A stretch of 64,000 nucleotides of DNA from an uncultured Eubacteriales bacterium (GCA_900549225.1 URNP01000001.1:1-64000); one strand, 5' to 3'. Positions 16,375 to 25,879 are shown, counted from the stretch's first letter. Numbers and translations are program-made. Notes: generated by a model from the letters alone, not told the origin.

Positions 16375-17733
16375 TCAGTTCCCGTCGGCGAATATTTGTT
16401 TTATGCCGTCAAAAAGGGCGTGCGGAGAGGAGGAGAAACACTCGTAGGTTATGCGGATATACGGTTCTGTCCCACTCGGACGTACGATGAGTCTGCCTGA
16501 TTTGGCGTAGGTTGCGTTTGCCCTGGCAATCTTTTCCTGAAACGCGTCGCTTGCAAGAGTTTCTTGCGGATTTTCCGCTTTGACATTGATCTCGAGCATT
16601 GGGTAAGGCGTGAATTTGGGCAAACTTCCGACGGTGCGTTTGACTTCGAGAAGACTAAGGGCAGTGATCAGTCCGTCGCCCGTGCTTGCCTTGTCGAGCA
16701 TTATTATGTGTCCGCTTTTTTCTCCGCCAAGCACGCAACCGTGTGCCGAGAGTGCGTCGAGAACGTTTTTATCGCCTACGTCCGCTCTGACGAGTGCAAC
16801 GTTTTGATAGGCAAGTTCTCGCTGAAGTTTCGTGTTTGACAGAATCGTGCCTACGATAAAGCGTTTTTTGAGTTTTCCTTGCAAGCGATAGAGTGTGGAG
16901 AGAGCAAGAAGCATGGCGTCGCCGTCGTATACTTTTCCGCCGACGACAGCAATCACCCTGTCGCCGTCGCCGTCGAACGCAAAACCGATTTCGTCTTTGT
17001 TTACGCGCTTGGCAAATTCTTCGATATGTGTAGAGCCGCAATCAACGTTGATTTTTTCTCCGTCACGGACGTTGTGTTCTGCGCATACGACTGCGCCGAG
17101 CGACAAGAAAACGGCAGGCGCAAGCGTGGCAAAGCAACCGTAGGCACAGTCGAGCCTAACCTTGACTCCGTCAAAGCGGGGGAACATACTTTTGACGTGT
17201 TTTGCATACAAAAACTCCGCTCCGTCAACTATGCGTATGCGGTGATTTTGTGCAGAAAGCGTTATGTGCAATTCACTCAATTGTTCGTCTTCGGTGAGCG
17301 CGTCGGCGCATACGTCGATAAGAGATACGGGCGGGGAAGCAGGGTTGTCTTTCAATTCACACAGTTTTTTATCGAGCGCAAGTTCTTCTTCTCGTGAAAG
17401 TTTCTTGCCGTTTTTGCCGAAAACTTTGAGTCCGTTGAACTCGGGCGGATTGTGTGACGCGGTGATCATCACGGCGTAATCCGCTTTTTGCGTTTTTGCG
17501 GTGTAGGCGAGCGCAGGGGTGGGCAGAACGCCCGCAAGCCATATTTGCGCAGAGCCTTCGAGCAGTCCTTGACACAGTTGTTTTTCAATGTCTTTGGAGT
17601 GCGTACGAGGGTCGCGCGCAACGATAACTTTTGCGTTTTTTTGCGAAAGCGCCTTTCCCAAAAGGAAAGGAATTCGATTGCTTAAAAGATAATCGGCAGT
17701 CTGTCTTATGCCGTCCGTACCAAAGTGTTGCAT
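16375..17733 (-). CDS. glmM: Phosphoglucosamine mutase GlmM (452 aa)
   Basis: Converts glucosamine-6-phosphate to glucosamine-1-phosphate for UDP-GlcNAc and cell-wall synthesis. The phospho-serine loop TASHNP has Ser93, the Mg-binding loop is DGDGDR at 254-259, and the C-terminal phosphate site is RPSGTEPYIR. The start MQHFGTDGIR at 17733 matches the family; an in-frame start 51 bp upstream adds residues not seen in the family. There is no Shine-Dalgarno; instead TATACT ends 7 nt before the ATG, suggesting a leaderless message. A general phosphohexomutase is the alternative, but FGTDGIR favours GlmM. Confidence 0.88.
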   Translation of the reverse strand: MQHFGTDGIRQTADYLLSNRIPFLLGKALSQKNAKVIVARDPRTHSKDIEKQLCQGLLEGSAQIWLAGVLPTPALAYTAKTQKADYAVMITASHNPPEFNGLKVFGKNGKKLSREEELALDKKLCELKDNPASPPVSLIDVCADALTEDEQLSELHITLSAQNHRIRIVDGAEFLYAKHVKSMFPRFDGVKVRLDCAYGCFATLAPAVFLSLGAVVCAEHNVRDGEKINVDCGSTHIEEFAKRVNKDEIGFAFDGDGDRVIAVVGGKVYDGDAMLLALSTLYRLQGKLKKRFIVGTILSNTKLQRELAYQNVALVRADVGDKNVLDALSAHGCVLGGEKSGHIIMLDKASTGDGLITALSLLEVKRTVGSLPKFTPYPMLEINVKAENPQETLASDAFQEKIARANATYAKSGRLIVRPSGTEPYIRITYECFSSSPHALFDGIKQIFADGN

Positions 17734-17848
17734 AGTATTCAGTATATGAAAAAGACGGCGAAGCGGATAAGAATAAAAAGTCAAAATATCGGTTTTTTTG
17801 ACTAAAAAACGAGATAAAAATTATATTGAATTTTTGGCGATAAACTAT

Positions 17849-17876
17849 GAAAATCGGGCGTTCTTGAAACGCCCGA
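17849..17876 (-). terminator. Terminator of trxB
   Basis: On the minus strand TCGGGCGTT pairs with AACGCCCGA (5-nt loop) and is followed by TTTTC. It lies 31 bp after the trxB stop and separates trxB from glmM. Confidence 0.75.
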
Positions 17877-17907
17877 CAGGATTCTGTTGTAAATAAAATA
17901 GGAGAGA

Positions 17908-18807
17908 TTAAGTCAAAGATTTTATGATATCGTCCGCGGCGATTGCGCCGTCCGCACAAGCCGTCACGACTTGTCTGAGGGTCTTGTCTCTCACGTCGCC
18001 GACTGCGTATACGCCGTCGATATTGGTGCGCATAACCTCGTTTGTTTTTATATAACCCGACGGTGTTTTTTTGAGATTTTCAAACAAATCGGAGTTTGGA
18101 GTATGCCCTATCGCAACGAACACGCCGTCAACCGAAAGAGATGTTAAAACACTGTTTTTGACGTTTTTAAGTGTCAGTTGTGTGATTTTGTCTTCTCCGC
18201 TCAAACCTTGAACGACGCTGTCCCAGACGATTGAAACCGTGCTTTTTTCAAGTCTGTCGCAAAGTATTTTGTCTGCGCGAAGCGCGTCGCGCCTATGCAC
18301 GAGATACACCTTGCTTGCCAACTTTTCGAGGTAGAGCGCGTCTTCTGCCGCCGTATTGCCACCGCCGACGACTGCAACCGTTTTGCCTTTGAAAAACGCT
18401 CCGTCGCAGGTCGCACAATAACTGACGCCTTTGCCGACGAATTTATCCTCGTTTTCTACGCCGAGTTTTCTTGCGCTCGCACCGCTTGCGATAATCACGG
18501 TTTTACCCTCGATTTCTCTTCCGCTCGCAAGAGATATTTTTTTGACTTTTCCGTCTAAAGACAATGCGGCGATTTTGTCAAACAGGAAATCCGCGCCGAA
18601 ACTCGTGCATTGATTCATCATAGCGTAGCAGAGATCAAAGCCGCTCGTTGACAATATGCCCGGATAGTTTTGAATATCCGCGGCGGTCTGCGCTTGTCCG
18701 CCTACGCTTTGGCTTTCGATTATAGCGGTTTTCAAGCCGCCTCTTTGCGCGTATATTCCTGCGCTCAACCCTGCAGGACCTGCGCCGATAACGATTGAAT
18801 CGTACAT
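17908..18807 (-). CDS. trxB: Thioredoxin-disulfide reductase (299 aa)
   Basis: FAD/NADPH enzyme keeping thioredoxin reduced in the cytosol. FAD motif VIGAGPAGLSAGIYA at residues 6-20, active-site CATC (Cys131, Cys134), NADPH-binding VVGGGNTAAEDAL from about 145, and C-terminal YAVGDVRD. Standard length. SD GAGGTGAT before the ATG at 18807. Divergent from asnS. Confidence 0.96.
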   Translation of the reverse strand: MYDSIVIGAGPAGLSAGIYAQRGGLKTAIIESQSVGGQAQTAADIQNYPGILSTSGFDLCYAMMNQCTSFGADFLFDKIAALSLDGKVKKISLASGREIEGKTVIIASGASARKLGVENEDKFVGKGVSYCATCDGAFFKGKTVAVVGGGNTAAEDALYLEKLASKVYLVHRRDALRADKILCDRLEKSTVSIVWDSVVQGLSGEDKITQLTLKNVKNSVLTSLSVDGVFVAIGHTPNSDLFENLKKTPSGYIKTNEVMRTNIDGVYAVGDVRDKTLRQVVTACADGAIAADDIIKSLT

Positions 18808-18825
18808 AATATCACCTCACGGAAA

Positions 18826-18854
18826 ATTATATATGGGGAGTCGGAAATCGTCAA
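18826..18854 (-). promoter_or_regulatory. Promoter of trxB
   Basis: On the minus strand TTGACG (18849-18854), 17-bp spacer, TATAAT (18826-18831). An inverted repeat TTTGCGCG (18892-18899)/CGCGCAAA (18910-18917) lies between this promoter and the asnS promoter; a regulator site is possible. Confidence 0.8.
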
Positions 18855-18923
18855 TACGTAGTTTGTTTTTCGTGCGATATAGCGGTTTTTGTTTGCGCGC
18901 GTGTACAAACGCGCAAAAATTAC

Positions 18924-18952
18924 TTTACAAATAATCTATTGGCTTATATAAT
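18924..18952 (+). promoter_or_regulatory. Promoter of asnS-asnA-aspS
   Basis: TTTACA (18924-18929), 17-bp spacer, TATAAT (18947-18952). The leader is only about 17 nt, so there is no room for a T-box. Confidence 0.8.
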
Positions 18953-18975
18953 TATTTAACATAATGAGGTAACTT

Positions 18976-20367
18976 ATGCAAAACATCGACATTTCTCAAA
19001 TTTTGAAAAACGGCTCGGCGTACCAAGGACAACACGTGACTGTTGCAGGTTGGGTGCGCACGGCTCGCGATAGCAAAACCATGGCGTTTTTGGCTCTCAA
19101 CGACGGCACGTCGCTCAAGCATTTGCAAATCGTCATTGACAAATCCAAATTCGATCAGGATTCTCTTGCAACCGTTATGAAAAACGGTGCGTCCGTCGTT
19201 GCGCAAGGAATCGTCGTTCCCGCAATAAAAGAGGGCGAGTTTGAACTCAACGCCGACAGCGTCGAACTTTTGGGCGATTGCCCCTCCGATTATCCGCTTC
19301 AAAAGAAGTATCATACGATGGAGTTTTTGCGCACTATCCCGCATTTGCGTCCCCGTACCAATACGATGAACGCTATGCTTCGCGTGCGCTCCAAACTCAG
19401 TTTTGCAATCCATCGTTTCTTCCAAGAGAACGGTTATACTTACGTTCATACGCCCATTATCACGGGCAGCGACTGCGAGGGCGCAGGTGAAATTTTCAGA
19501 GTTACCACTCAAAACTATCAAGACGCAAAACTCGCAAAGGACGAGGCGGAATATATCGCAAACGACTTCTTCCGCCGCAAAGCGGGTCTCACCGTAAGCG
19601 GACAACTCGAAGGCGAAGTTGCGGCAATGGCTATGGGCAAGATTTATACGTTCGGCCCGACGTTCAGAGCGGAAAACAGCAACACTCCTCGCCACGCGGC
19701 AGAATTCTGGCAGTGCGAACCCGAAGTTGCTTTTGCAAAACTTCCCGATATTATCGAAATCGCAACCAAGATGATAAAATATATCATCAAAGCCGTGCTC
19801 GACGAGTGCCCCGACGAGATTGCGTTCTTTGAAAAGGCGTTCGAGCCCGGCCTTAAAGACAAACTTCAACACGTCGTGGACAGCGATTTCGTGGTGCTCG
19901 ATTACTCAAAGGCTATCGATATCCTCAAAGAAAGCAAAGTGGAATTTGCGTATCCCGTGGAATGGGGTCTCGATCTTCAAAGCGAACACGAGAGATATAT
20001 CACCGAAAAGGTGTTCAACAAACCCGTTTTCGTCATCAACTATCCCAAAAAGATAAAATCATTCTATATGAAACAAAACGACGACGGTCTTACCGTTGCC
20101 GCAACGGACTTGCTCGTTCCCGGCGTCGGCGAAATCATCGGCTGCAGCGAGAGAGAGGAAAACTACGACAAACTCAAACAGGCTATGGTCGAAAGAGGTA
20201 TGAACCTTGACGACTACACGGGCTATATGGATTTGAGAAAGTACGGCAGCGTGCCTCACAGCGGATTCGGTTTGGGCCTCGAACGTATCCTTATGTACGT
20301 CACAGGCATCGGCAATATTCGCGACGTGCAACTCTATTCGAGAACGGCCGGAGATTTGATGGCGTGA
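18976..20367 (+). CDS. asnS: Asparagine--tRNA ligase (463 aa)
   Basis: Class IIb synthetase charging tRNA-Asn directly. N-terminal OB-fold anticodon domain (VTVAGWVRTARDSK), catalytic domain with motif 2 RAENSNTPRHAAEFW and motif 3 GFGLGLERILMYV. SD GAGGT before the ATG. With asnA and aspS downstream it forms an asparagine/aspartate charging cluster, so this organism need not make Asn-tRNA by amidotransferase. Confidence 0.96.
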   Translation: MQNIDISQILKNGSAYQGQHVTVAGWVRTARDSKTMAFLALNDGTSLKHLQIVIDKSKFDQDSLATVMKNGASVVAQGIVVPAIKEGEFELNADSVELLGDCPSDYPLQKKYHTMEFLRTIPHLRPRTNTMNAMLRVRSKLSFAIHRFFQENGYTYVHTPIITGSDCEGAGEIFRVTTQNYQDAKLAKDEAEYIANDFFRRKAGLTVSGQLEGEVAAMAMGKIYTFGPTFRAENSNTPRHAAEFWQCEPEVAFAKLPDIIEIATKMIKYIIKAVLDECPDEIAFFEKAFEPGLKDKLQHVVDSDFVVLDYSKAIDILKESKVEFAYPVEWGLDLQSEHERYITEKVFNKPVFVINYPKKIKSFYMKQNDDGLTVAATDLLVPGVGEIIGCSEREENYDKLKQAMVERGMNLDDYTGYMDLRKYGSVPHSGFGLGLERILMYVTGIGNIRDVQLYSRTAGDLMA

Positions 20368-20490
20368 CGCAAAAATCGTCGCCGAGACAACGGCTATACG
20401 CAAGTTTGCGTAACGCCGAGAGCAAAGATAAACGCTTGCGATAAGAGGGAAAAAGTCTTTTGTCACGAGGCAAAAGAGAGGAGAAGGGCA

Positions 20491-21501
20491 ATGTATAATC
20501 TTGTGATTCCAAGCGATTATCAATCAAAAATGACTATCCGCGAAACCGAAAAGGCAATCAAGTTTGTAAAAGATTCCTTTCAGCGCAATCTGATCAAAAA
20601 TTTCGGGTTTGAGAGAGTGTCCGCACCGCTTTTCGTGAAGAGCAATACGGGCGTGAACGACGACCTCAACGGAGTTGAACGCGCGGTGCGATTCGATATA
20701 AAAGAACAAGGCAATCTCGAAGCGGAAATCGTGCACTCCCTTGCAAAATGGAAGCGTATCGCGCTCAAAAGATACGGTTTCAGAAGCGGAGAGGGGATAT
20801 ACACGGATATGAACGCTATCCGTCGCGACGATAAGTGCGACAATCAACACTCGATCTACGTCGATCAGTGGGATTGGGAAATGGTGATAAGCAAGCAACA
20901 ACGCAATCTCGATTTCCTCAAAATGATAGTGCAAAGGATTGTCGGCGCAATCTGCGATACGCTCGACGAAACGAAAAAGGCGTTTCCGTGTATCGACCTC
21001 AATCTCAAGCGCGAAGTGACTTTCGTCACGACGCAAGAGGCTCTCGACAGGTATCCCGACCTCGATTCGCACGCAAGAGAAAGCGCACTTGCAAAAGAGT
21101 ACGGAACGGTGTTTCTTACAAAAATCGGCGGAGCGCTCTCAAACGGAAAACCGCACGACGGACGCGCACCCGATTACGACGATTGGAACCTCAACGGAGA
21201 TATTATCTTCTACGACGAGGTGCTGGGGGAGAGCATAGAAATTTCGTCGATGGGCATACGAGTGGACGCAAAGAGTTTGCAAGAGCAACTCGAAATTGCG
21301 GGCGCGAAGGATAGAATGCGCAATCGATACCACAAGGACGTGGCGGAAGGCAATCTTCCTCTCACCGTGGGCGGCGGCATCGGGCAATCGAGACTTTGTA
21401 TGCTAATTCTTCAAAAGGCGCATATCGGAGAGGTGCAATCGAGCATCTGGCCCGACGATATGCACGAGCAATGTGAAAAAGCAGGTATCAACCTGTTGTG
21501 A
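20491..21501 (+). CDS. asnA: Aspartate--ammonia ligase AsnA (336 aa)
   Basis: Makes asparagine from aspartate, ammonia and ATP. The start MYNLVIPSDYQSKMTIRETE and the end WPDDMHEQCEKAGINLL fit the family, which is fold-related to class II tRNA synthetases. Length is typical (about 330 aa). SD AGGAGAAGGG. It follows asnS by 123 bp that contain only a small hairpin (TACGCA/TGCGTA). Confidence 0.95.
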   Translation: MYNLVIPSDYQSKMTIRETEKAIKFVKDSFQRNLIKNFGFERVSAPLFVKSNTGVNDDLNGVERAVRFDIKEQGNLEAEIVHSLAKWKRIALKRYGFRSGEGIYTDMNAIRRDDKCDNQHSIYVDQWDWEMVISKQQRNLDFLKMIVQRIVGAICDTLDETKKAFPCIDLNLKREVTFVTTQEALDRYPDLDSHARESALAKEYGTVFLTKIGGALSNGKPHDGRAPDYDDWNLNGDIIFYDEVLGESIEISSMGIRVDAKSLQEQLEIAGAKDRMRNRYHKDVAEGNLPLTVGGGIGQSRLCMLILQKAHIGEVQSSIWPDDMHEQCEKAGINLL

Positions 21502-21531
21502 TAAACAAAATCTAAACTTTATAAGGTGTAT

Positions 21532-23286
21532 ATGGAACTCAGAACACACAATTGTGGCGAATTGCGTCAATCAGACGAAGGCAAACACGTCAAACTCTGC
21601 GGCTGGCTTTCGAGCGTCCGCGATCTTGGCGCAGTCATCTTTTTCGTGTTGCGCGACTACTACGGCTACACACAGGCAGTCGTAAGCGACGAAGCGAAAA
21701 AAGAGCAAATCCGTGCGATACCGCGCGAAAGCACGATAAGCGTTGAAGGCAAAGTCGTTCTGCGAAGCGCTCCAAACAAGGATATGCCCACCGGTATGAT
21801 TGAAATCGAACCCGATACCATCGAGGTTTTGGGCAGATGCTACGAGCAACTTCCGTTTGAAATCGCAACTAGCACGCAATCAAGAGAAGACGTCCGTCTT
21901 AAATATCGCTTCCTCGATTTGAGAAACCCCGACGTCAAAGCGAAGATAATCTTCCGTTCAAAAGTTGTGAGTTGGCTTCGCAACAAGATGACTTCTCTCG
22001 GATTCTTGGAAATCGCAACCCCGATTCTCACTTCGTCTTCCCCCGAGGGCGCAAGAGATTATATCGTGCCGTCAAGACTTTATCCCGGTCACTTCTATGC
22101 GCTTCCGCAAGCGCCTCAACAATACAAACAGTTGCTTATGGCTTCGGGCTTTGACAAATACTTCCAAATCGCGCCTTGTTTCAGAGACGAGGACGCTCGC
22201 GCGGACAGAAGCCCCGGTGAGTTCTATCAGTTGGACACCGAAATGTGCTTTGCGACGCAAGAAGACGTATTCGCAGTTATGGAAGAAGTTTTGAGCGGTG
22301 TGTTCAAAGAGTTTTCTCCCGAAGGATACAAGGTTGACCAAGGCCCGTTCCGTCGCATCACCTATCGCGACGCTATGAGAGATTACGGCTCGGACAAACC
22401 CGACCTTCGTAACCCGCTCATCATCAAAGACGTGACGGATATCCTTTGCGAAAAAGCACCGTTCTTCGAGAAGGGTAAGACGATAAAGGCAATCGCAGTC
22501 CACGACTTCAAGGAAACAAGAAAATGGATTGACGCGCTCGTCGAAAAATCCAAGCAGAACGGCGCAAGCAATATGTTCTGGTTCAAACTTGACGAAAAGG
22601 GCGAACTCGCAGGCGGAATTTCAAAATTCCTCACCGAGAGCAAGGACGCACTCGTCGAGCGTCTTGATTTGAAAGCAGGCTCGTTCGTCGCCGTTCTTGC
22701 AGAAGAGAAGGGCGTTGAAAAACAAGCGGGTTACGTTCGCACGGAACTTGGCAACGGACTCGACCTCATCGAGAAAAACGCGTTCCGTTTCTGCTGGATC
22801 GTCGACTTCCCGATGTACGAATACGATGACGACGGAGTGCTCGGCTTCTGCCACAATCCGTTCTCTATGCCTCAAGGCGGCCTCGACGCACTCAACAATC
22901 AAGATCCGCTCGATATCGTGGCGTATCAGTACGACAGCGTCGTCAACGGCGTGGAATTGAGTTCGGGCGCAGTGAGAAACCACGAACCTGCAATTATGGA
23001 AAGAGCGTTTGAAATCGTCGGCTACGGCAAAGACGTCATCGAAGAGAAGTTCTCCGCGCTCTACAACGCATTCAAGTTCGGCGCACCGCCGCACGCAGGT
23101 ATCGCACCCGGCGTCGACCGTATCGTTATGCTTCTTGCAAACGAGCCGAGCATCAGAGAAATCATCACCTTCCCGATGGACAGAAACGCTCGCGACGTTC
23201 TTATGGGCGCACCGAGCACCGTCACCGAGAAGCAACTCAAAGAAGTGCATATCAAAATCGATATGCCAAAAGAAGAAAACAAATAA
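21532..23286 (+). CDS. aspS: Aspartate--tRNA ligase (584 aa)
   Basis: Bacterial-type AspRS with OB-fold domain, motif 2 FRDEDARADRSPGEFYQLD, the large GAD insertion (about 280-420) and motif 3 GIAPGVDRIVMLL. The start MELRTHNCGELR at 21532 follows AAGGTG; a GTG six bases earlier lies inside that SD. Since asnS is present, this enzyme is more likely Asp-specific than non-discriminating. Confidence 0.96.
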   Translation: MELRTHNCGELRQSDEGKHVKLCGWLSSVRDLGAVIFFVLRDYYGYTQAVVSDEAKKEQIRAIPRESTISVEGKVVLRSAPNKDMPTGMIEIEPDTIEVLGRCYEQLPFEIATSTQSREDVRLKYRFLDLRNPDVKAKIIFRSKVVSWLRNKMTSLGFLEIATPILTSSSPEGARDYIVPSRLYPGHFYALPQAPQQYKQLLMASGFDKYFQIAPCFRDEDARADRSPGEFYQLDTEMCFATQEDVFAVMEEVLSGVFKEFSPEGYKVDQGPFRRITYRDAMRDYGSDKPDLRNPLIIKDVTDILCEKAPFFEKGKTIKAIAVHDFKETRKWIDALVEKSKQNGASNMFWFKLDEKGELAGGISKFLTESKDALVERLDLKAGSFVAVLAEEKGVEKQAGYVRTELGNGLDLIEKNAFRFCWIVDFPMYEYDDDGVLGFCHNPFSMPQGGLDALNNQDPLDIVAYQYDSVVNGVELSSGAVRNHEPAIMERAFEIVGYGKDVIEEKFSALYNAFKFGAPPHAGIAPGVDRIVMLLANEPSIREIITFPMDRNARDVLMGAPSTVTEKQLKEVHIKIDMPKEENK

Positions 23287-23324
23287 GTATATCAAAAGGG
23301 ATTTATATCCCCAGGAGAAATATA

Positions 23325-24740
23325 ATGAAAAAGAAACTTATCAGCGTATTTGCGGCGGCTCTCGTGCTCGTGCTTTGCATCGCGGCACTCGTTGCGTGCA
23401 ATCCGTACAAGGCAGACTCCATCGGTAGCGGCGAATCGAACGCAGCGGTGGAATCAAACGGCGGCTACGTCGTCAAACAAGGTAGATTTATCTATTTCAT
23501 CAACGGCTACGTTGGTGAAAGTGCAGACAACGCTTGGGGCAAAGCCACCAAACAGGGTATCGTCCGCGCAGAATACAAAAACGGCCAAGTCGATCCTTCA
23601 ACGGCCAAACTCGTCGTTCCCAAGAGTGTGTACAACTCCTCCACCGCAGGCGGTATCGCAGTGCATGGCGATTGGATTTATTACACCTCCGTCAATACCG
23701 ATAAAGATAAGAGCGGAACGGCGTCAACCGTCAACACCGACTTTATGCGCACCAAAACCGACGGTTCTGTGACGCAACTTATCGGCACTATCGGCACGCG
23801 TTCGGCAAAGTATATGTTCACCGAGAGCAGAGTGCTCTACTTCGTAAACAACACTATCGGTTATATCGACTTCTCCGGCATGAACGACAAGACCACCGAT
23901 AAGGGCAAGGGTGCGGTTAAAGGCACGCTCGTCGAAAACGTCGAAAACGTCGTTTGGGATTATGCAACCGACACGATTTTCTTCGTTGAAAGCGCACCGA
24001 GCGAGTATAGTTACAAAAACTACAATAACCTCTGCTCCATCAAAGCGGACGGCAGCGACAAAAAGACGCTCGCAACCATCGACACGTTCGTTTCGGAAGG
24101 AAAAGATCCCGTCAACGACCAACTCAACGTCTTTAAGTACAGCCTCGTGAATATGTACGTCGAAGAGGACGGCGATTGCACGCTTTATTACACGAAATCG
24201 CACACGCTCAACAGCGAAAGTATCACCGACGGTTTGTTTATGGCAAAGGCAAGCAACTTTAAGGGAACTCAAAAACTCCTCAACAAGATCGCTTCTACGA
24301 CTCTCGTTCCGCTCGGATACGGAAAAGAAGACGCACTTGCTGGCGCACTTGCTTACAACTCCCAAAGCGTTTACTGCTGGTATAACGGCAAAGAAGGCAA
24401 TGCGGAAAATCCTTTGCAAGTGACTTCTTCTTCTCAAACGATTTGGAAAGTCGATCAAACCAACGGCATCGTTTATTTCACGTCGACTTCTTCCGCAACG
24501 AGCATTTCCAAGATCTCTTATAGAGAAGCGAAGGACAACGCAACCGTAATTATGGCTGAAGGCATCAAGACCGATTGGCTCGTGCTCGATTTCGTCGGCA
24601 ACGATTTCTTCTTCTTTGCAACCGACGACGAAAACTATCTGCACACCATCAATCTCGACACGTTCGACAAGAACGCAGAAGACGCAAAGAGTACCTATAT
24701 CGGTTGTCCGACAGATAGATTGAAAGAAAAAGAAGCATAA
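23325..24740 (+). CDS. Lipoprotein, probable beta-propeller-like (471 aa)
   Basis: Signal peptide with lipobox LVAC (Cys25), so surface-anchored. The mature part has repeated segments of the type GxxIYFI..G..xRA/KxDG with aromatic-rich beta-strand pattern (FIYFINGYVG, DWIYYTSVN, VLYFVNNTIG, DTIFFVESA, DCTLYYTKS, GIVYFTSTS, DFFFFATDD), resembling extracellular DUF5050-like propellers. Function unknown. It begins 38 bp after aspS with SD AGGAG. Confidence 0.7.
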   Translation: MKKKLISVFAAALVLVLCIAALVACNPYKADSIGSGESNAAVESNGGYVVKQGRFIYFINGYVGESADNAWGKATKQGIVRAEYKNGQVDPSTAKLVVPKSVYNSSTAGGIAVHGDWIYYTSVNTDKDKSGTASTVNTDFMRTKTDGSVTQLIGTIGTRSAKYMFTESRVLYFVNNTIGYIDFSGMNDKTTDKGKGAVKGTLVENVENVVWDYATDTIFFVESAPSEYSYKNYNNLCSIKADGSDKKTLATIDTFVSEGKDPVNDQLNVFKYSLVNMYVEEDGDCTLYYTKSHTLNSESITDGLFMAKASNFKGTQKLLNKIASTTLVPLGYGKEDALAGALAYNSQSVYCWYNGKEGNAENPLQVTSSSQTIWKVDQTNGIVYFTSTSSATSISKISYREAKDNATVIMAEGIKTDWLVLDFVGNDFFFFATDDENYLHTINLDTFDKNAEDAKSTYIGCPTDRLKEKEA

Positions 24741-24792
24741 ACAACAATCAAAACTTTTCTCGCACTCTCATAGTGTGGCGAAAAACATAAAA

Positions 24793-24811
24793 ACGGGCGC
24801 ATTGCGCCCGT
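24793..24811. terminator. GC-rich hairpin after the lipoprotein gene
   Basis: ACGGGCGC (24793-24800) and GCGCCCGT (24804-24811) pair perfectly. There is no T-run on the + strand (TAAAATATTATAG follows), so termination is uncertain; it also sits just before the SDR start. Confidence 0.4.
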
Positions 24812-24827
24812 AAAATATTATAGTCAA

Positions 24828-25577
24828 ATGACCAAAACTATTTTTATTACGGGCGGTAGCCGAGGCATCGGCGAGGCGGTCGTAAGGTTGGCGGCAGGCA
24901 AGTATAACGTCGCGTTCACTTACAATTCGTCAAAAGAGAAGGCTCTTTCTTTGCAGGAAGAGTTGGATTCTCGTTTTGGCGGCGTATTCGCAATCGAGTG
25001 CGACGTCACAGACCCGCGTAGCGTTCTTAGCGCAGTCGAAACTGCAAAAAAGAGATTCGGAAAGATAGATATTTTGGTCAATAACGCAGGCATCGCAAAA
25101 AGCAAACTTCTCATCGACACCTCGCTTGACGAATTCAAACGCATCTTCGATGTTAACGTCAACGGAACGTTCAACGTTACAAAAGCCGTGCTTCCCGATA
25201 TGCTGTCGAGAGGACAAGGCTCAATCGTCAACGTGTCGTCCGTCTGGGGCGAAAAGGGCGCAAGTATGGAGGTTGCATATTCCTCTTCAAAGGCTGCAAT
25301 CATCGGCTTCACCAAAGCGCTTGCCAAAGAAGTTGCTCCTATGGGCGTTCTCGTCAACGCCGTTGCACCAGGCGCAGTAGACACCGATATGATGTCCGTC
25401 TACACTCCATCCGAGAAAGAAGACCTCTGTTCCACATCCATACCTCTCGGCAGGCTCGCCACTCCCGAGGAGATCGCTCACGGCATACTTTATCTTGCGG
25501 AGAGCGGGTATTGTGTGGGGGCTATTCTTTCTATCACCGCCAAACAGCGACTAACATTGTCAGAGTCCGTCTCATAA
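24828..25577 (+). CDS. Short-chain dehydrogenase (FabG-like), C-terminus rewritten by a repeat (249 aa)
   Basis: NAD(P)-dependent SDR: Rossmann motif TGGSRGIG (8-15), NNAG, catalytic Ser about 138, Tyr151-x3-Lys155, and PGAVDTDM. It could be 3-oxoacyl-ACP reductase, but there are no other fab genes nearby. FabG-type proteins end in a GxxLxVxGG segment; here GAILSI is followed by TAKQRLTLSESVS, the last 11 residues being read from palindromic element R9. The substrate/dimer tail is therefore altered. No Shine-Dalgarno is seen; TATTAT ends 6 nt before the ATG. Confidence 0.82.
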   Translation: MTKTIFITGGSRGIGEAVVRLAAGKYNVAFTYNSSKEKALSLQEELDSRFGGVFAIECDVTDPRSVLSAVETAKKRFGKIDILVNNAGIAKSKLLIDTSLDEFKRIFDVNVNGTFNVTKAVLPDMLSRGQGSIVNVSSVWGEKGASMEVAYSSSKAAIIGFTKALAKEVAPMGVLVNAVAPGAVDTDMMSVYTPSEKEDLCSTSIPLGRLATPEEIAHGILYLAESGYCVGAILSITAKQRLTLSESVS

Positions 25578-25650
25578 ACAGTCACGTACGACAAGTACGC
25601 TCCTGTCTATAAGACGGGCTCTTTCTCGTTATTCATCTGTTTGGTGCGCT
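25540..25650 (+). repeat. Palindromic element R9 (inside the SDR 3' end)
   Basis: CCAAACAG (25540-25547) pairs with CTGTTTGG (25637-25644); the flanks beyond do not pair well. The inner helix pairs GAGTCCGTCTCATAAACAG with CTGTCTATAAGACGGGCTC. Core TCACGTACGACAAGTACGCTC. It supplies the last 11 codons and stop of the SDR gene. Confidence 0.85.
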
Positions 25651-25705
25651 CAAAGGGCAAGATTGGAAACGCATCGATTTAGTGCGTTTTAGTATTTTGA
25701 GGTTG

Positions 25706-25730
25706 CCAAACAGCGAACTTTGTCAGAGCC
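25706..25730 (+). repeat. Palindromic element R10 (left fragment)
   Basis: Only CCAAACAGCGAACTTTGTCAG, the left arm and first joint, is present; the rest is replaced by AT-rich DNA. Confidence 0.65.
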
Positions 25731-25817
25731 AACCCGAATTTATTAATTATTCATTTTGTTATTCCAATAAAACGGCTTTCTTATATGTATATAATATAAC
25801 AGAATAACGCGCGCGTA

Positions 25818-25846
25818 TTGCGGAAAGACTTTTTTCGTGATACAAT
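25818..25846 (+). promoter_or_regulatory. Promoter of the secreted protein-CDF operon
   Basis: TTGCGG (25818-25823), 17-bp spacer, TACAAT (25841-25846) with TGA before the -10 (extended -10). Confidence 0.6.
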
Positions 25847-25879
25847 AAATAGTGCAAAAAAAATCGCAAAAGAGGGGTT

